NCBI GenBank assembly: GCA_030149325.1
Contig: JASBRS010000036.1
Location: 1-41,028, forward strand
Direction: 5' to 3'
Source of the DNA: Deinococci bacterium
GTDB taxonomy: Bacteria; Deinococcota; Deinococci; Deinococcales; Trueperaceae
DNA: 41,028 bases
Of this stretch, positions 25,567 through 34,100 are shown one piece after another. The notes under the pieces are model-generated. The model saw only the letters and a list, made by a program, of their open reading frames with translations. It was not told the origin of the DNA and made no database searches. Numbering within the stretch: position 1 is the first letter of the stretch; each line of letters begins with the position of its first letter. The position numbers and the translations under genes are program-made.

Positions 25567-25661
25567 CCGCGCCCCGGGCGCCCGATCGTGCCGCACGGCC
25601 AGCCGTCGCCCGAGACGATCGCGCCTGGGCCTAGCGCAACGACCCGAAGGGAGGTGGCGGG

Positions 25662-25751
25662 ATGCCGGGTCCGCTGGGCTGCGGCGGCCGCGAACCGCAC
25701 CGCAGCCACCGTAGCGTCCTCGCCGGCGGGACCGGGGGGCCGGCCTCGTGA
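25662..25751 (+). CDS. Small translationally coupled ORF, 29 aa
   Basis: ATG 25662 follows a perfect GGAGGT (25650-25655) at a six-base distance. It opens 29 codons beginning MPGPLGCGGREPHRSHRS, ending in TGA that overlaps the GTG of the EamA gene (GTGA). The transporter's own start has only a poor ribosome binding site, so ribosomes probably arrive through this frame. Whether the peptide itself has a role is unknown; it may only serve initiation. Confidence 0.45.
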   Translation: MPGPLGCGGREPHRSHRSVLAGGTGGPAS

Positions 25752-26635
25752 GCGCAGGCGTACGTACCCCCCGCGCGCTCGCCAACGGCGCGGCCGCCCT
25801 GATGGGCATCCAGGTCGGCGCCGCCATGGTGGGCAGCCGTTACGCGCTGCGGGACGTGGGCGTGACCGATCTGGCCCTGCTGCGCTATGCGCTCGCCCTG
25901 GCGATCCTGGCGCCGGTGGCGCTCAGCCTGGGCCTGCGTCGGTGGCCGTTCCGCGACCTGCTGGCCGTCGCCCTGCTGGGGGTCCTGCAGTTCGCGGTCG
26001 TGATCCTGCTTCTGAACCTGGCGCTCGAACGGCTTCCGGCAGGCCTCGCCGCCCTCCTCTACACCACCGCGCCGCTCCAGGGGCTGATGCTGGCCGTGGC
26101 GTTGCGCCGCGAGCGCCTCACCGGGTTCAAGGTCGCCGCGGCCGTGCTCGCCCTGATCGGCGTGGGGCTGGCGCTGGCCGCTCCGCTGCCGACCGCCGCC
26201 GGGCCGGTGCCGGTGCTGGCCGCGCTCGGCAGCGCTCTGGCGGCCGCCCTGTGCAGCGTGCTCTACCGCCCCTACCTCGCCCGCTACCCGGTCGCGCAGG
26301 TGGGCGCCTTGGCCATGTCGGCTTCGGTCGCCGTCCTATCGGTCGTCGTGCTGGCCGGCGGACGCCTCGCCTCGGCACGCCACCTCCCGGCCGCCACCTG
26401 GGAGGCGATCGTCTTCGTCGGCATCAGCAGCGGTCTCGGCTACCTGCTCCTGTTGTGGGCGCTCCGCCACATCGAGGCCTCGCGCGTGACCCTGTTCTTC
26501 GCCCTCGGCCCCATCGTAGCGCTGTTGCTCGGGGGCGTCCTGCTGGGCGAGGCCATCACCCCGACCGCCGTCGTCGGCACCGGCCTGGTCGTCGCCGCCC
26601 TGGCGCTCGGGGAGCGCCCGACACGGGATCGGTGA
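25748..26635 (+). CDS. EamA/DMT-family transporter
   Basis: A 295-residue permease with ten membrane helices formed by two EamA repeats (about residues 10-140 and 150-288), the normal length for the drug/metabolite transporter superfamily. Landmarks include LRYALALAILAPVALSLG, LALERLPAGLAALLYTTAPLQGLMLAV at the end of repeat 1, and LRHIEASRVTLFFALGPIVALLLGGVLLGE in repeat 2. These proteins move amino acids, metabolites or drugs; the substrate is not predictable. GTG 25748 is the start, in a GTGA overlap with the small upstream frame. Confidence 0.9.
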   Translation: MSAGVRTPRALANGAAALMGIQVGAAMVGSRYALRDVGVTDLALLRYALALAILAPVALSLGLRRWPFRDLLAVALLGVLQFAVVILLLNLALERLPAGLAALLYTTAPLQGLMLAVALRRERLTGFKVAAAVLALIGVGLALAAPLPTAAGPVPVLAALGSALAAALCSVLYRPYLARYPVAQVGALAMSASVAVLSVVVLAGGRLASARHLPAATWEAIVFVGISSGLGYLLLLWALRHIEASRVTLFFALGPIVALLLGGVLLGEAITPTAVVGTGLVVAALALGERPTRDR

Positions 26636-26643
26636 TCCGAGAG

Positions 26644-26658
26644 CGGCCGTTGCGGCCG
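26644..26658. terminator. Short hairpin between convergent genes
   Basis: CGGCCG-TTG-CGGCCG, a 6-bp stem in the 28-bp gap between the EamA stop and the carboxylesterase stop. No T-run. Confidence 0.35.
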
Positions 26659-26663
26659 GCACT

Positions 26664-28232
26664 CTAGGCCGGGGGCAGCGCCCCGGCCGCCCGCATCAGC
26701 TCCCCATCGGGGTCGTCGGCAACGCGGGAGACGTCGTCCAGGAGCATCGTCGCGCGACGATCCACGGTGTAGGCGGGCCACTCCGGGAGCCCCGGTGCAC
26801 TCGGCCTGCCTGTCCTCGCGAAGCTCGCCCAGGCCGCGCTGACGTCGCCCGCGAGAGCGAACGCGGCGCCGTCGCCGCCGGTCGCCTGCGGGACGCGCCC
26901 GACGTTGGCGAAGACGTACGGGATCTCGGCGCAGTGGTACGCCCCGGCGATCCCGCCCATCACCGGCGAGGTCTTGGTGAACAGGTAGCTGTAGACCGGC
27001 GCCCCGGCCTGGGCGGCCTTGGCGTCGGCCCAGCGGATCGTGCCAGGGCGGAACGCCGTGTCCACGAAGCAGGCGTCCGCGATGGGCTTGTCCGGGTAGG
27101 CCTTGGCGAAGGCCTCCGCCACGGCGCCCGCGCGGTCGCCGAAGCGTGCCCGCAAGCGCTCGATCACGTGGGCGCGGCTCCAGGAGCTCCGGTCGCCAAC
27201 CAGCAGGGCCATCGGCGGCGTCGCGAGGACCGTCTCGAACTCGTTGAGCACGCTCCCGATCAGCAGGGGTACGGGCCGGGCCCGCGGCGCCCAGCTCTCG
27301 GCGATGGGAGGACCGGGGATGGTGTCGCCGTCCAGCACAGGCGCCCAGCGCCCCTCGGCGGCGCCGGCCGCGGTGGCCTGCTCGAGCGCCTCCGTACCGG
27401 CGGCGATGAGGTCGCGGTAGGGAACGTCACGCAGGCGGTCGATCCGCTCGCGAGCGAGTCCGAGGTTCCCGAGCGTGAGGCCGGCGACGGACCGCGCCGT
27501 GACCTGGTCCGTGACCGGGGAGGCGTAGGCCCCGCTCTGGATGACCGCCCTCGCGAACAACCCCTCGGCAGCCGGCATGCCCATGAGCGTCGCGACCTTC
27601 GCGCCGCCGCCGGACTGCCCGAAGACCGTCACGTTGCCCGGATCGCCGCCGAACGCCGCGACGTTGTCGCGCACCCAGGTCAGTGCGGCGACCAGGTCGA
27701 GGACGCCGACGTTGCCCGAGCGTCGGTAGTCCGCGCCGTAGGCGGAGAGGTCGAGGAAGCCGAGCACGTTGAGACGGTGGTTGAGCGAGACGACCACGAC
27801 GTCCTCGCTCTTGCTGAGGTTGTGGCCGTCGTAGGCGACGTGCTCGATGGCCGAACCGGAGGTGTACCCGCCCCCGTGGAGCCACACCAGGACCGGGCGC
27901 TGGTCGCCGTCCTCGATGCCGGGCGTCCACACGTTCAGGACCAGGCAGTCCTCGCTCTCCGGCTGGTAGCGGTGCGGGATGAACAGCTCGTCCGCAGGCA
28001 CGGAGTCCATCGGCGGGGTCGGGCAGTTCGGACCGTAGGCCAGCGCCGGCTCGAGCCCGTCCCACGCCGGGATCGGCCTGGGCGGCATGAACCGTTCGGC
28101 CCGTGCGTAGCGGACGCCGAGGAAGCGGTAGACCCCGTCGTACAGGGCGCCCAGGATCTTGCCTCCGGCGGCATGTACGGCGGTACGGTCGGCCGACACC
28201 AGGTAGGCGCTCGGATCCCCTGCTCGTGGCAC
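26664..28232 (-). CDS. Type-B carboxylesterase
   Basis: A 522-residue carboxylesterase/lipase of the type-B (cholinesterase-like) family. Landmarks: FLGVRYARAERF near the N-terminus, ESEDCLVLNVWTP, the oxyanion hole LHGGGY (118-123), nucleophile Ser207 in FGQSGGGAKV (the more usual Glu before Ser is Gln), Glu in GSVLNEFETV, and His in GAYHCAEIPYVF. No signal peptide is seen. The start is uncertain: GTG 28232 has GGAGAGG eight bases upstream, while the frame is open to a TTG at 28301 without a ribosome binding site. It hydrolyses carboxylic esters; the natural substrate is unknown. It diverges from the M23 peptidase gene. Confidence 0.9.
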   Translation of the reverse strand: MPRAGDPSAYLVSADRTAVHAAGGKILGALYDGVYRFLGVRYARAERFMPPRPIPAWDGLEPALAYGPNCPTPPMDSVPADELFIPHRYQPESEDCLVLNVWTPGIEDGDQRPVLVWLHGGGYTSGSAIEHVAYDGHNLSKSEDVVVVSLNHRLNVLGFLDLSAYGADYRRSGNVGVLDLVAALTWVRDNVAAFGGDPGNVTVFGQSGGGAKVATLMGMPAAEGLFARAVIQSGAYASPVTDQVTARSVAGLTLGNLGLARERIDRLRDVPYRDLIAAGTEALEQATAAGAAEGRWAPVLDGDTIPGPPIAESWAPRARPVPLLIGSVLNEFETVLATPPMALLVGDRSSWSRAHVIERLRARFGDRAGAVAEAFAKAYPDKPIADACFVDTAFRPGTIRWADAKAAQAGAPVYSYLFTKTSPVMGGIAGAYHCAEIPYVFANVGRVPQATGGDGAAFALAGDVSAAWASFARTGRPSAPGLPEWPAYTVDRRATMLLDDVSRVADDPDGELMRAAGALPPA

Positions 28233-28398
28233 GTAGGTCGCCTCTCCTCCGACGTCCCCGACGACGTCCTCGCTGTAGGAGCACGCGGGCTCCGCCCTCA
28301 AGCTAGCACCCGACCCCGACGGGACCGCGGCCGGGCGCCGTCGCGACGTCGCGTCGTGGCCCCATTCGAGATCGCGGAGGTGCTACTCCTGGGCTACC

Positions 28399-29076
28399 GT
28401 GACCCTCCGCGCCACCCTCTCGCGGATCCTCGGCTGCGCCCTCGCTCTGACGTCCCTCGCCGTCGGCGGGCCGGCACGTGCCCAGTCGTTGCCCGATCCT
28501 GCCTACCCCGAGCTGCGCCCCGAGCTGGCGAGCCTGGTGTGCCCGGCCCGCGAGCGCACCGCAACCAGCGAGGCCGAGCGCCTGCGCTGGGAGATGCGCG
28601 CGCGCTACGCCCAGGTCCTGCCGCAGTTCCTCGCCAAGGTCGGGCCCCAGGTCGACACCCTCCTGCTCATGCCCGTCGAGGGCGTGCGCGTGTCGCAGGT
28701 CGCCGACACCTGGGGCGCCGCCCGCGCCGGCGGACGGTCGCACGAGGGCGTCGACATCTTCGCGCCCACCGGCACGCCCATCCGGGCAGCCGCACCGGGC
28801 TTCGTGTACAGCATCGAGAGCCTGAGCCTGGGCGGGAACTCCGTGACCGTCGTGGGCGGCGGCGGCCGCCGCTACTTCTACACCCACATGAGCGCCTTCG
28901 CAGGCGACCTCCTGGAGGGGCAGCACGTCACCCCCGACACCGTGCTCGGCTACGTCGGCAACACCGGCGACGCCGCCACCACCCCGCCCCACCTGCACTT
29001 CGGCGTCTACGAGGGCCCGGGCGACGGTTGCCGCTGGCAGGCCGTGGACCCGTACCCGTTGTTGGTCGATCGCTGA
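28399..29076 (+). CDS. Secreted M23-family metallopeptidase
   Basis: A 225-residue exported protein. A signal peptide (TLRATLSRILGCALALTSLAVGG, cleavage near ARAQS at about residue 29) precedes a short helical linker and a C-terminal LytM/M23 domain (about 85-225). The zinc-site residues are complete: His115 and Asp119 in SHEGVDI, and His198/His200 in PPHLHFG, with YTHM at 161-164 supplying the catalytic His. Such enzymes cut peptidoglycan cross-bridges, or act as inactive activators when residues are lost; here none is lost. The GTG start at 28399 gives the complete signal peptide; the nearest GGAGGT is 16 bases away, so initiation may be weak or leaderless. Confidence 0.92.
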   Translation: MTLRATLSRILGCALALTSLAVGGPARAQSLPDPAYPELRPELASLVCPARERTATSEAERLRWEMRARYAQVLPQFLAKVGPQVDTLLLMPVEGVRVSQVADTWGAARAGGRSHEGVDIFAPTGTPIRAAAPGFVYSIESLSLGGNSVTVVGGGGRRYFYTHMSAFAGDLLEGQHVTPDTVLGYVGNTGDAATTPPHLHFGVYEGPGDGCRWQAVDPYPLLVDR

Positions 29077-29238
29077 CGCAGGTCCCGACGACCAGGGGCA
29101 TCTGACACTTCCGCGAGGGCGGTACGCCCCTCCACGCTGGACGCACGACATGCGTGGGGACGTCGTCGGACCCAGCAGCGCTCTCGGCCGCTGGACGACG
29201 CCGGGCGACGCCACCGCGGCAACCGCGAAGGAGGGCGC

Positions 29239-29907
29239 ATGCCGGAGTACGAAGGCGATGAGACCATGGGCGTTCCCGCGAGAAGCTACCCGGCCCGCCT
29301 GCAGGTCGATCCCCCGGAGCGGCTCGACCGGCTCTCGAGCTTCTTCCGGGTGATCTGGATCCTCCCGATCCTGATCATCCTGGGCCTGCTGACCAGCACC
29401 GGCAACGAGACCGTCCTCACGTCGACGGGCCACACCGTCACCCGCAGCACGGGCGGCATCGTCAGCGGCCTGTGGATGGCGACGCTGCTGATGATCGTGT
29501 TCCGGGTCCGCTATCCGCGCTGGTGGTTCGACTTCGCGCGCGAGCTGGCGCGGTTCGGGGCGCGCGTCGGCGCCTACCTCGCCCTCCTGACCGACACCTA
29601 CCCGTCGACGGTCGACGAGCAGGCGGTGCACCTCGAGTTCGACTACCCCGACGTCGCGCACGACCTCAACCGCTGGATGCCGCTGGTGAAGTGGTTCCTG
29701 GCGCTGCCGCACTACTTCGTGCTGGCCTTCCTGTGGGCCGGGGCCGTGATCGCCGTGATCCTCGCCTGGTTCGCGATCCTGTTCACGGGGCGGTACCCGA
29801 GGACGCTGTTCGACTACGTCGTCGGGGTCGGACGCTGGCATGTGCGCGTCTACGCCTACGCCTTCCTGCTGGTCACCGACCGCTACCCGCCCTTCAGCCT
29901 GGCCTGA
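29239..29907 (+). CDS. DUF4389 membrane protein
   Basis: A 222-residue protein with the DUF4389 pattern: YPARLQVDPPERLDRLSSFFRVIWILP at the start, a membrane hairpin, RYPRWWFDFARELARFGARVGAYLALLTDTYPS, then a second half LNRWMPLVKWFLALPHYFVLAFLWAG with IAWFAILFTGRYPRTLFDYVVGVGRWHVRVYAYAFLLVTDRYPPFSL. The two halves repeat the RYP...TDxYP motif, so the fold is an internal duplication. There are four to five membrane helices. The family function is unknown. AGGAGGG lies just before ATG 29239. Confidence 0.88.
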   Translation: MPEYEGDETMGVPARSYPARLQVDPPERLDRLSSFFRVIWILPILIILGLLTSTGNETVLTSTGHTVTRSTGGIVSGLWMATLLMIVFRVRYPRWWFDFARELARFGARVGAYLALLTDTYPSTVDEQAVHLEFDYPDVAHDLNRWMPLVKWFLALPHYFVLAFLWAGAVIAVILAWFAILFTGRYPRTLFDYVVGVGRWHVRVYAYAFLLVTDRYPPFSLA

Positions 29908-30012
29908 TCGGGCCGGCGCGAGCCCGCGCCGCCACCGATCGGGAGGCCAACGCCCCGAAGCCTATCCAGGTCGGCGATGTGCGGCCGTACCCGCCGGCGC
30001 GTCGCCCGCGCA

Positions 30013-30018
30013 GTAGCA
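30013..30018 (+). promoter_or_regulatory. Candidate -10 box for the stress protein / glucan synthase operon
   Basis: TAGCAT lies 122 bases before ATG 30140. No -35 is visible. The rest of the 232-base gap after the DUF4389 gene shows nothing I can identify. Confidence 0.3.
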
Positions 30019-30139
30019 TGAAGGGCGCGCTCCTCGAGCCCAACGTGGCTTCTCGATCCGCATCGTCAGACCGCTTCCCGTCCAGACCTTCGCCACGTGA
30101 GGGCGGGGCGAAGGTGCCACGGCGCGACGGAGGAGCACC

Positions 30140-31108
30140 ATGTTCGAGCACATCCTGGTCCCGCTGGACGAGTCGCTGGCCGCCGAACGCGTCCTGCCTC
30201 ACGTCACGGCGATCGCCGTGCTCACCGGCGCACGCATCACGCTCATGCGCGTGCTCGAGATCCCTACGACAGCCGGGCACGTGCAGCCGACCGATCCGGT
30301 CGCGTGGCAACTGCACCAGGACGCCGCCGCCTCGTACCTGACGGGCGTAGCCAAGCGGCTGAAGGCACGGGGGCTCACCGTCGACGTCAGGATCCTCGAA
30401 GGCAGCGCGGCCTCGTCCATCATCGCCTACGTCCGGACCGGGGCCATCGACCTCGTCGCCCTCGCCAGCCACGGGCGAACCGGCGTCACGGGGCCGGAGC
30501 TCGGCGCGGTGGCCCACAAGACCATCCTGGGGGTTCACGTTCCTCTGCTTCTGGTCCGGGCCTTCGGCGATCGACCGGGCGAGGAAGGCGACGCACACTA
30601 CCGGAAGGTGCTCGTCCCGCTCGACGGCTCGAGGCGGGCCGAGTGCGCGCTTCCCATCGTTCATCGCATCGCCGACAAGCACGCAGCATCGCTGTTGCTC
30701 AGCCACGTGGTGCGGTTGCCCGAGGTCCCCCACCGGCTCCCGCTCGCCGAGGACGAACAAGCGATCGTCGACGCCGTCGGCGCTCTCGCCCGCCGACACG
30801 CCTCGGACTACCTCACGGCGCTGGGTGGAGACCTGGCGAACGCCGGCCGGCAGGTGAGCATCCACGTTCTCAGCGGCGACGACCCCGCCGCCGAGCTCGA
30901 GGAGCTCGCAGAGCACGAAGATGTCGACCTGATCGTGCTGAGCGCCCACGGCGCTACCGGCAGCACCCGGCGCCCCTTCGGGGCGATCACCGAGAAGTTC
31001 CTTCTCTACGGGAGCCGGCCGATCCTGGTCGTGCAGGATCGCTCGTGCGAAGAGATCGAGCCCAGCCCGGCCCGCTCGGCCGCGCATGAGCAAGCCGGTC
31101 ATACGTGA
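30140..31108 (+). CDS. Tandem-domain universal stress protein
   Basis: A 322-residue protein with two UspA folds (about 1-150 and 155-307) and a short polar tail. Each domain opens with the family strand-helix (FEHILVPLDESLAAERVLPHV and YRKVLVPLDGSRRAECALPIV). The nucleotide-site loops are ASHGRTGVTGPELGAVAHKTI and SAHGATGSTRRPFGAITEKFLLYGSRPILVV. The second matches the ATP-binding G-x2-G-x9-G-S pattern better than the first. Universal stress proteins respond to starvation, osmotic or redox stress and often bind partner proteins. GGAGGAG lies four bases before ATG. Its stop overlaps the glucan synthase GTG by four bases, so the two are made together. Confidence 0.92.
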   Translation: MFEHILVPLDESLAAERVLPHVTAIAVLTGARITLMRVLEIPTTAGHVQPTDPVAWQLHQDAAASYLTGVAKRLKARGLTVDVRILEGSAASSIIAYVRTGAIDLVALASHGRTGVTGPELGAVAHKTILGVHVPLLLVRAFGDRPGEEGDAHYRKVLVPLDGSRRAECALPIVHRIADKHAASLLLSHVVRLPEVPHRLPLAEDEQAIVDAVGALARRHASDYLTALGGDLANAGRQVSIHVLSGDDPAAELEELAEHEDVDLIVLSAHGATGSTRRPFGAITEKFLLYGSRPILVVQDRSCEEIEPSPARSAAHEQAGHT

Positions 31109-34100
31109 CCGAAGGCGCCTCCGTACCACCGGTCGACATCGACACCCTGACGCGCCACGCCGAAGCCCTCGCGGCGATGCACACCTTGGCACCCTGTCGC
31201 GGCTCGCCACGCCACATGCGCCGGCGCATCGAGGTAGTGCGGGAGCGCATCCACGCGCTCAACGAGAGCTTGCCGAACGACGAGATGCAGGCAACCAGCG
31301 GCCAACGCTGGTTGCTGGACAACGAGTACCTCGTGCTGCGTGCCCTGCGACAGGCGAGCGACGACGTGTCCGACGCCTTCTACCGGGCGCTGCCGTGTCT
31401 GGCGCAGGGCACCGGGACGCCCCTTCGCATCATGGAGTTGATCGAGGCGTTCCTGGAGCGACGCCGTGGCCGCGTGCACGTCCCCGTGCTCGAACAGTTC
31501 GTGGCAGCCTACCAGCGCATGGCTCCCCTCACGCTGGCCGAGCTGTGGGCCCTACCGGCGCTGCTGCGCGTGGTCTCGCTGGAGCGGCTCGCCGAGGCCG
31601 GGAGCCGGGAGCTCCTCCCGCAGCGCCGAATCGCCGGCGAGGACGAGACGATCGCCGGCATCGTGCAAGGCCTGCGGGAGATCGAGCAGCAGGACTGGAC
31701 GGTGTTCGTCGAGTCCCTCAGCGTGATCGAGCGTTGCCTGCGTGACGAGCCCGCCGGCGTGTACGCCCACATGGATCCCGCGACGCGGGATTCCTATCGC
31801 CGGATCGTCGAGGCCGTGGCGCGACGGAGCGGCCGCTCCGAGGCCGAAGTCGCGGCGGCGGCCGTGCGCATCGCAACGGAGACGGCGGACACCGAACACG
31901 TGGGGGCCGTCCTGTTCGGACAGGGTCGCCGCAAGCTCGAGCGGCGTCTCGGCGTCCGCGCAGGGCTCGGAGAGCTCCTCCGCGACTCGGGTCGACGCGC
32001 TCGGGCCCCTGCCTACCTCCTCGCCATCGGCACGCTCACCGGTATCGTCCTGGCCGGCACCGCACTCCTGGCGGCGCGGACCGGAGCCTGGGCGTCGCTC
32101 CCAGCGCTGCTCATCGCCCTCCTCGCGCCCGCGGCGGTAGCGGCCGAGACGCTGGTCCACTACGCCATCACGCACCTGATCCCGCCCCGGACGCTCCCCA
32201 AGATGGACTTCTCGGAGGGCGTTCCCGATCACGCCCGCACCCTGGTCGTGATCCCAGCCCTGGTCGCCACGGAGCATGACGTTCCGTCCCTGTTCGCGCA
32301 GCTCGAGCGCCATGCCGTCGGCAACCCGGACCCCAATCTAGGCTTCGCCGTCCTGACGGACTTCGCGGATGCACCGGAACGAGTCCTGCCGGAGGACGCC
32401 TCGCTGCTGGCGTCGCTCGAGAGGCACCTGGAGGCGCTCCGTGCGCGCCACCCCGGCACGCGTTTCCACCTCATGCACCGGGAACGGCGCTGGAACCCAG
32501 CCGAGGGGTGCTGGATGGGGTGGGAGCGCAAGCGCGGCAAGCTGGTCGAGCTGAACGCCTGGATCGACCGCGGCGAACGCGGCACCTTCGTCCTTCCGGC
32601 GGGCGCCCCCGATGATGCGAGCGACGGACCGACCGGCTATGCGTTCATCCTCACCCTCGATGCCGACACCGTGCTTCCGCCAGGTGGCGCCGCCCGCCTG
32701 GCAGGCACCCTGGCCCATCCCCTCGTGCGCCCCCAGGTCGGGAAGGATGGCGCGCTGACGCGTGGCTATACGGTCCTGCAGCCGCGCGTGGACATCCTCC
32801 CGACGCACGAATCGAGGAGCCCCTTCAGCCGGGTCTTCGCAAGCAGCTCCGGCGTCGACCTGTACGCCCGGGCGATGTCGGACCCGTACATGGACCTCTT
32901 CGAGGAAGGGATCTTCGTCGGCAAGGGCATCTACGACGTCGCCGCCGTCACGCGGGTCGAGCGCGGCAAGGTGCCGGAGAACGCCATCCTGAGTCACGAC
33001 CTGTTCGAAGGCGGGCTGGGCCGGGTTGCCCTGGTGAGCGACGTGGTCGTGCTGGAGAGCTACCCCGCCACGTACCCCTCCTTCGTGCGCCGCCTGCACC
33101 GGTGGGTGCGGGGCGACTGGCAGCTGTTGCCGTGGCTGGGTCGCAAGGTCCCCACGGCCGGCGGCACGCGGGACGCCAACCCCTTGACCTGGCTGACCCG
33201 GTGGTTGATCCTCCAGAACCTCGTCCGCAGCCTGTCGAAGCCCTCCTTGGCGGTGGCGCTCGCTCTGGTCTGGACGGTCGTGCCCGGCCCGGCGTGGGCA
33301 TGGACGGTGCTGGTTCTTGGCGTGTCCGCGGTTCCGTTCCTGTTGGGCCGCCTCACCCGCCTGACGCGCTCGATCCGGCGGCAGGAGCGTGGTGCGTCGA
33401 CATGGTTGCGTGATGCGCGGCGCTGGCTCGCCGAACTGATCTTCTTGCCGACCACGGCCAGCGCCTCCATCGCCGCCATCCTCGTCACGCTGTGGCGCCT
33501 GACGGTGTCGCGACGCCACCTGTTGTCGTGGCACGACGCGGCTCGGACCGCCCGAGACATCGAGACGAACGCCGGTCCCCTCGCCACCTGGCGCGAGATG
33601 GCGCCCGCACCGCTGACGGCCGTCGCCCTCGCCGTGGTCGTGGGCTGGCATCGACCCGACGCACTGCCACTGGCCCTGCCGGTCGTCCTGGCATGGTTGG
33701 GCTCCCCGACGCTCGCCTACCGCATGGGCCGCGTCGAAGAGCCTTCCGAGCCGACCCTGACCCGCCAACAGAGGAGCTGGCTCACGACCGTCGCGCGGCG
33801 GACCTGGTTCTACTTCGAACGGTTCGTCGGCCCGGGAGACCACTGGCTCCCCCCGGACCACTTCCAAGAGGCGCCGCGCGGCGCGATCGCGCACCGCACC
33901 TCGCCCACCAACATCGGACTGTTGATGACGTCCACGCTCGCAGCGCACGACCTGGGTTTCCTCGACGCGCGGTCGGCCCTGCATCGGATCGGCAACACCC
34001 TCGCGACGATCGCGACACTCGAGCGCTCCCGCGGTCACCTGTTCAACTGGTACGAGACGCAGACGCTGCAGGTCCTCCAGCCGAGGTACGTGTCGTTCGT

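Noticed and set aside
26934-28304. Plus-strand frame opposite the carboxylesterase
   Set aside because: The opposite strand encodes an esterase with its full catalytic triad; this frame is low-complexity and has no start signals.
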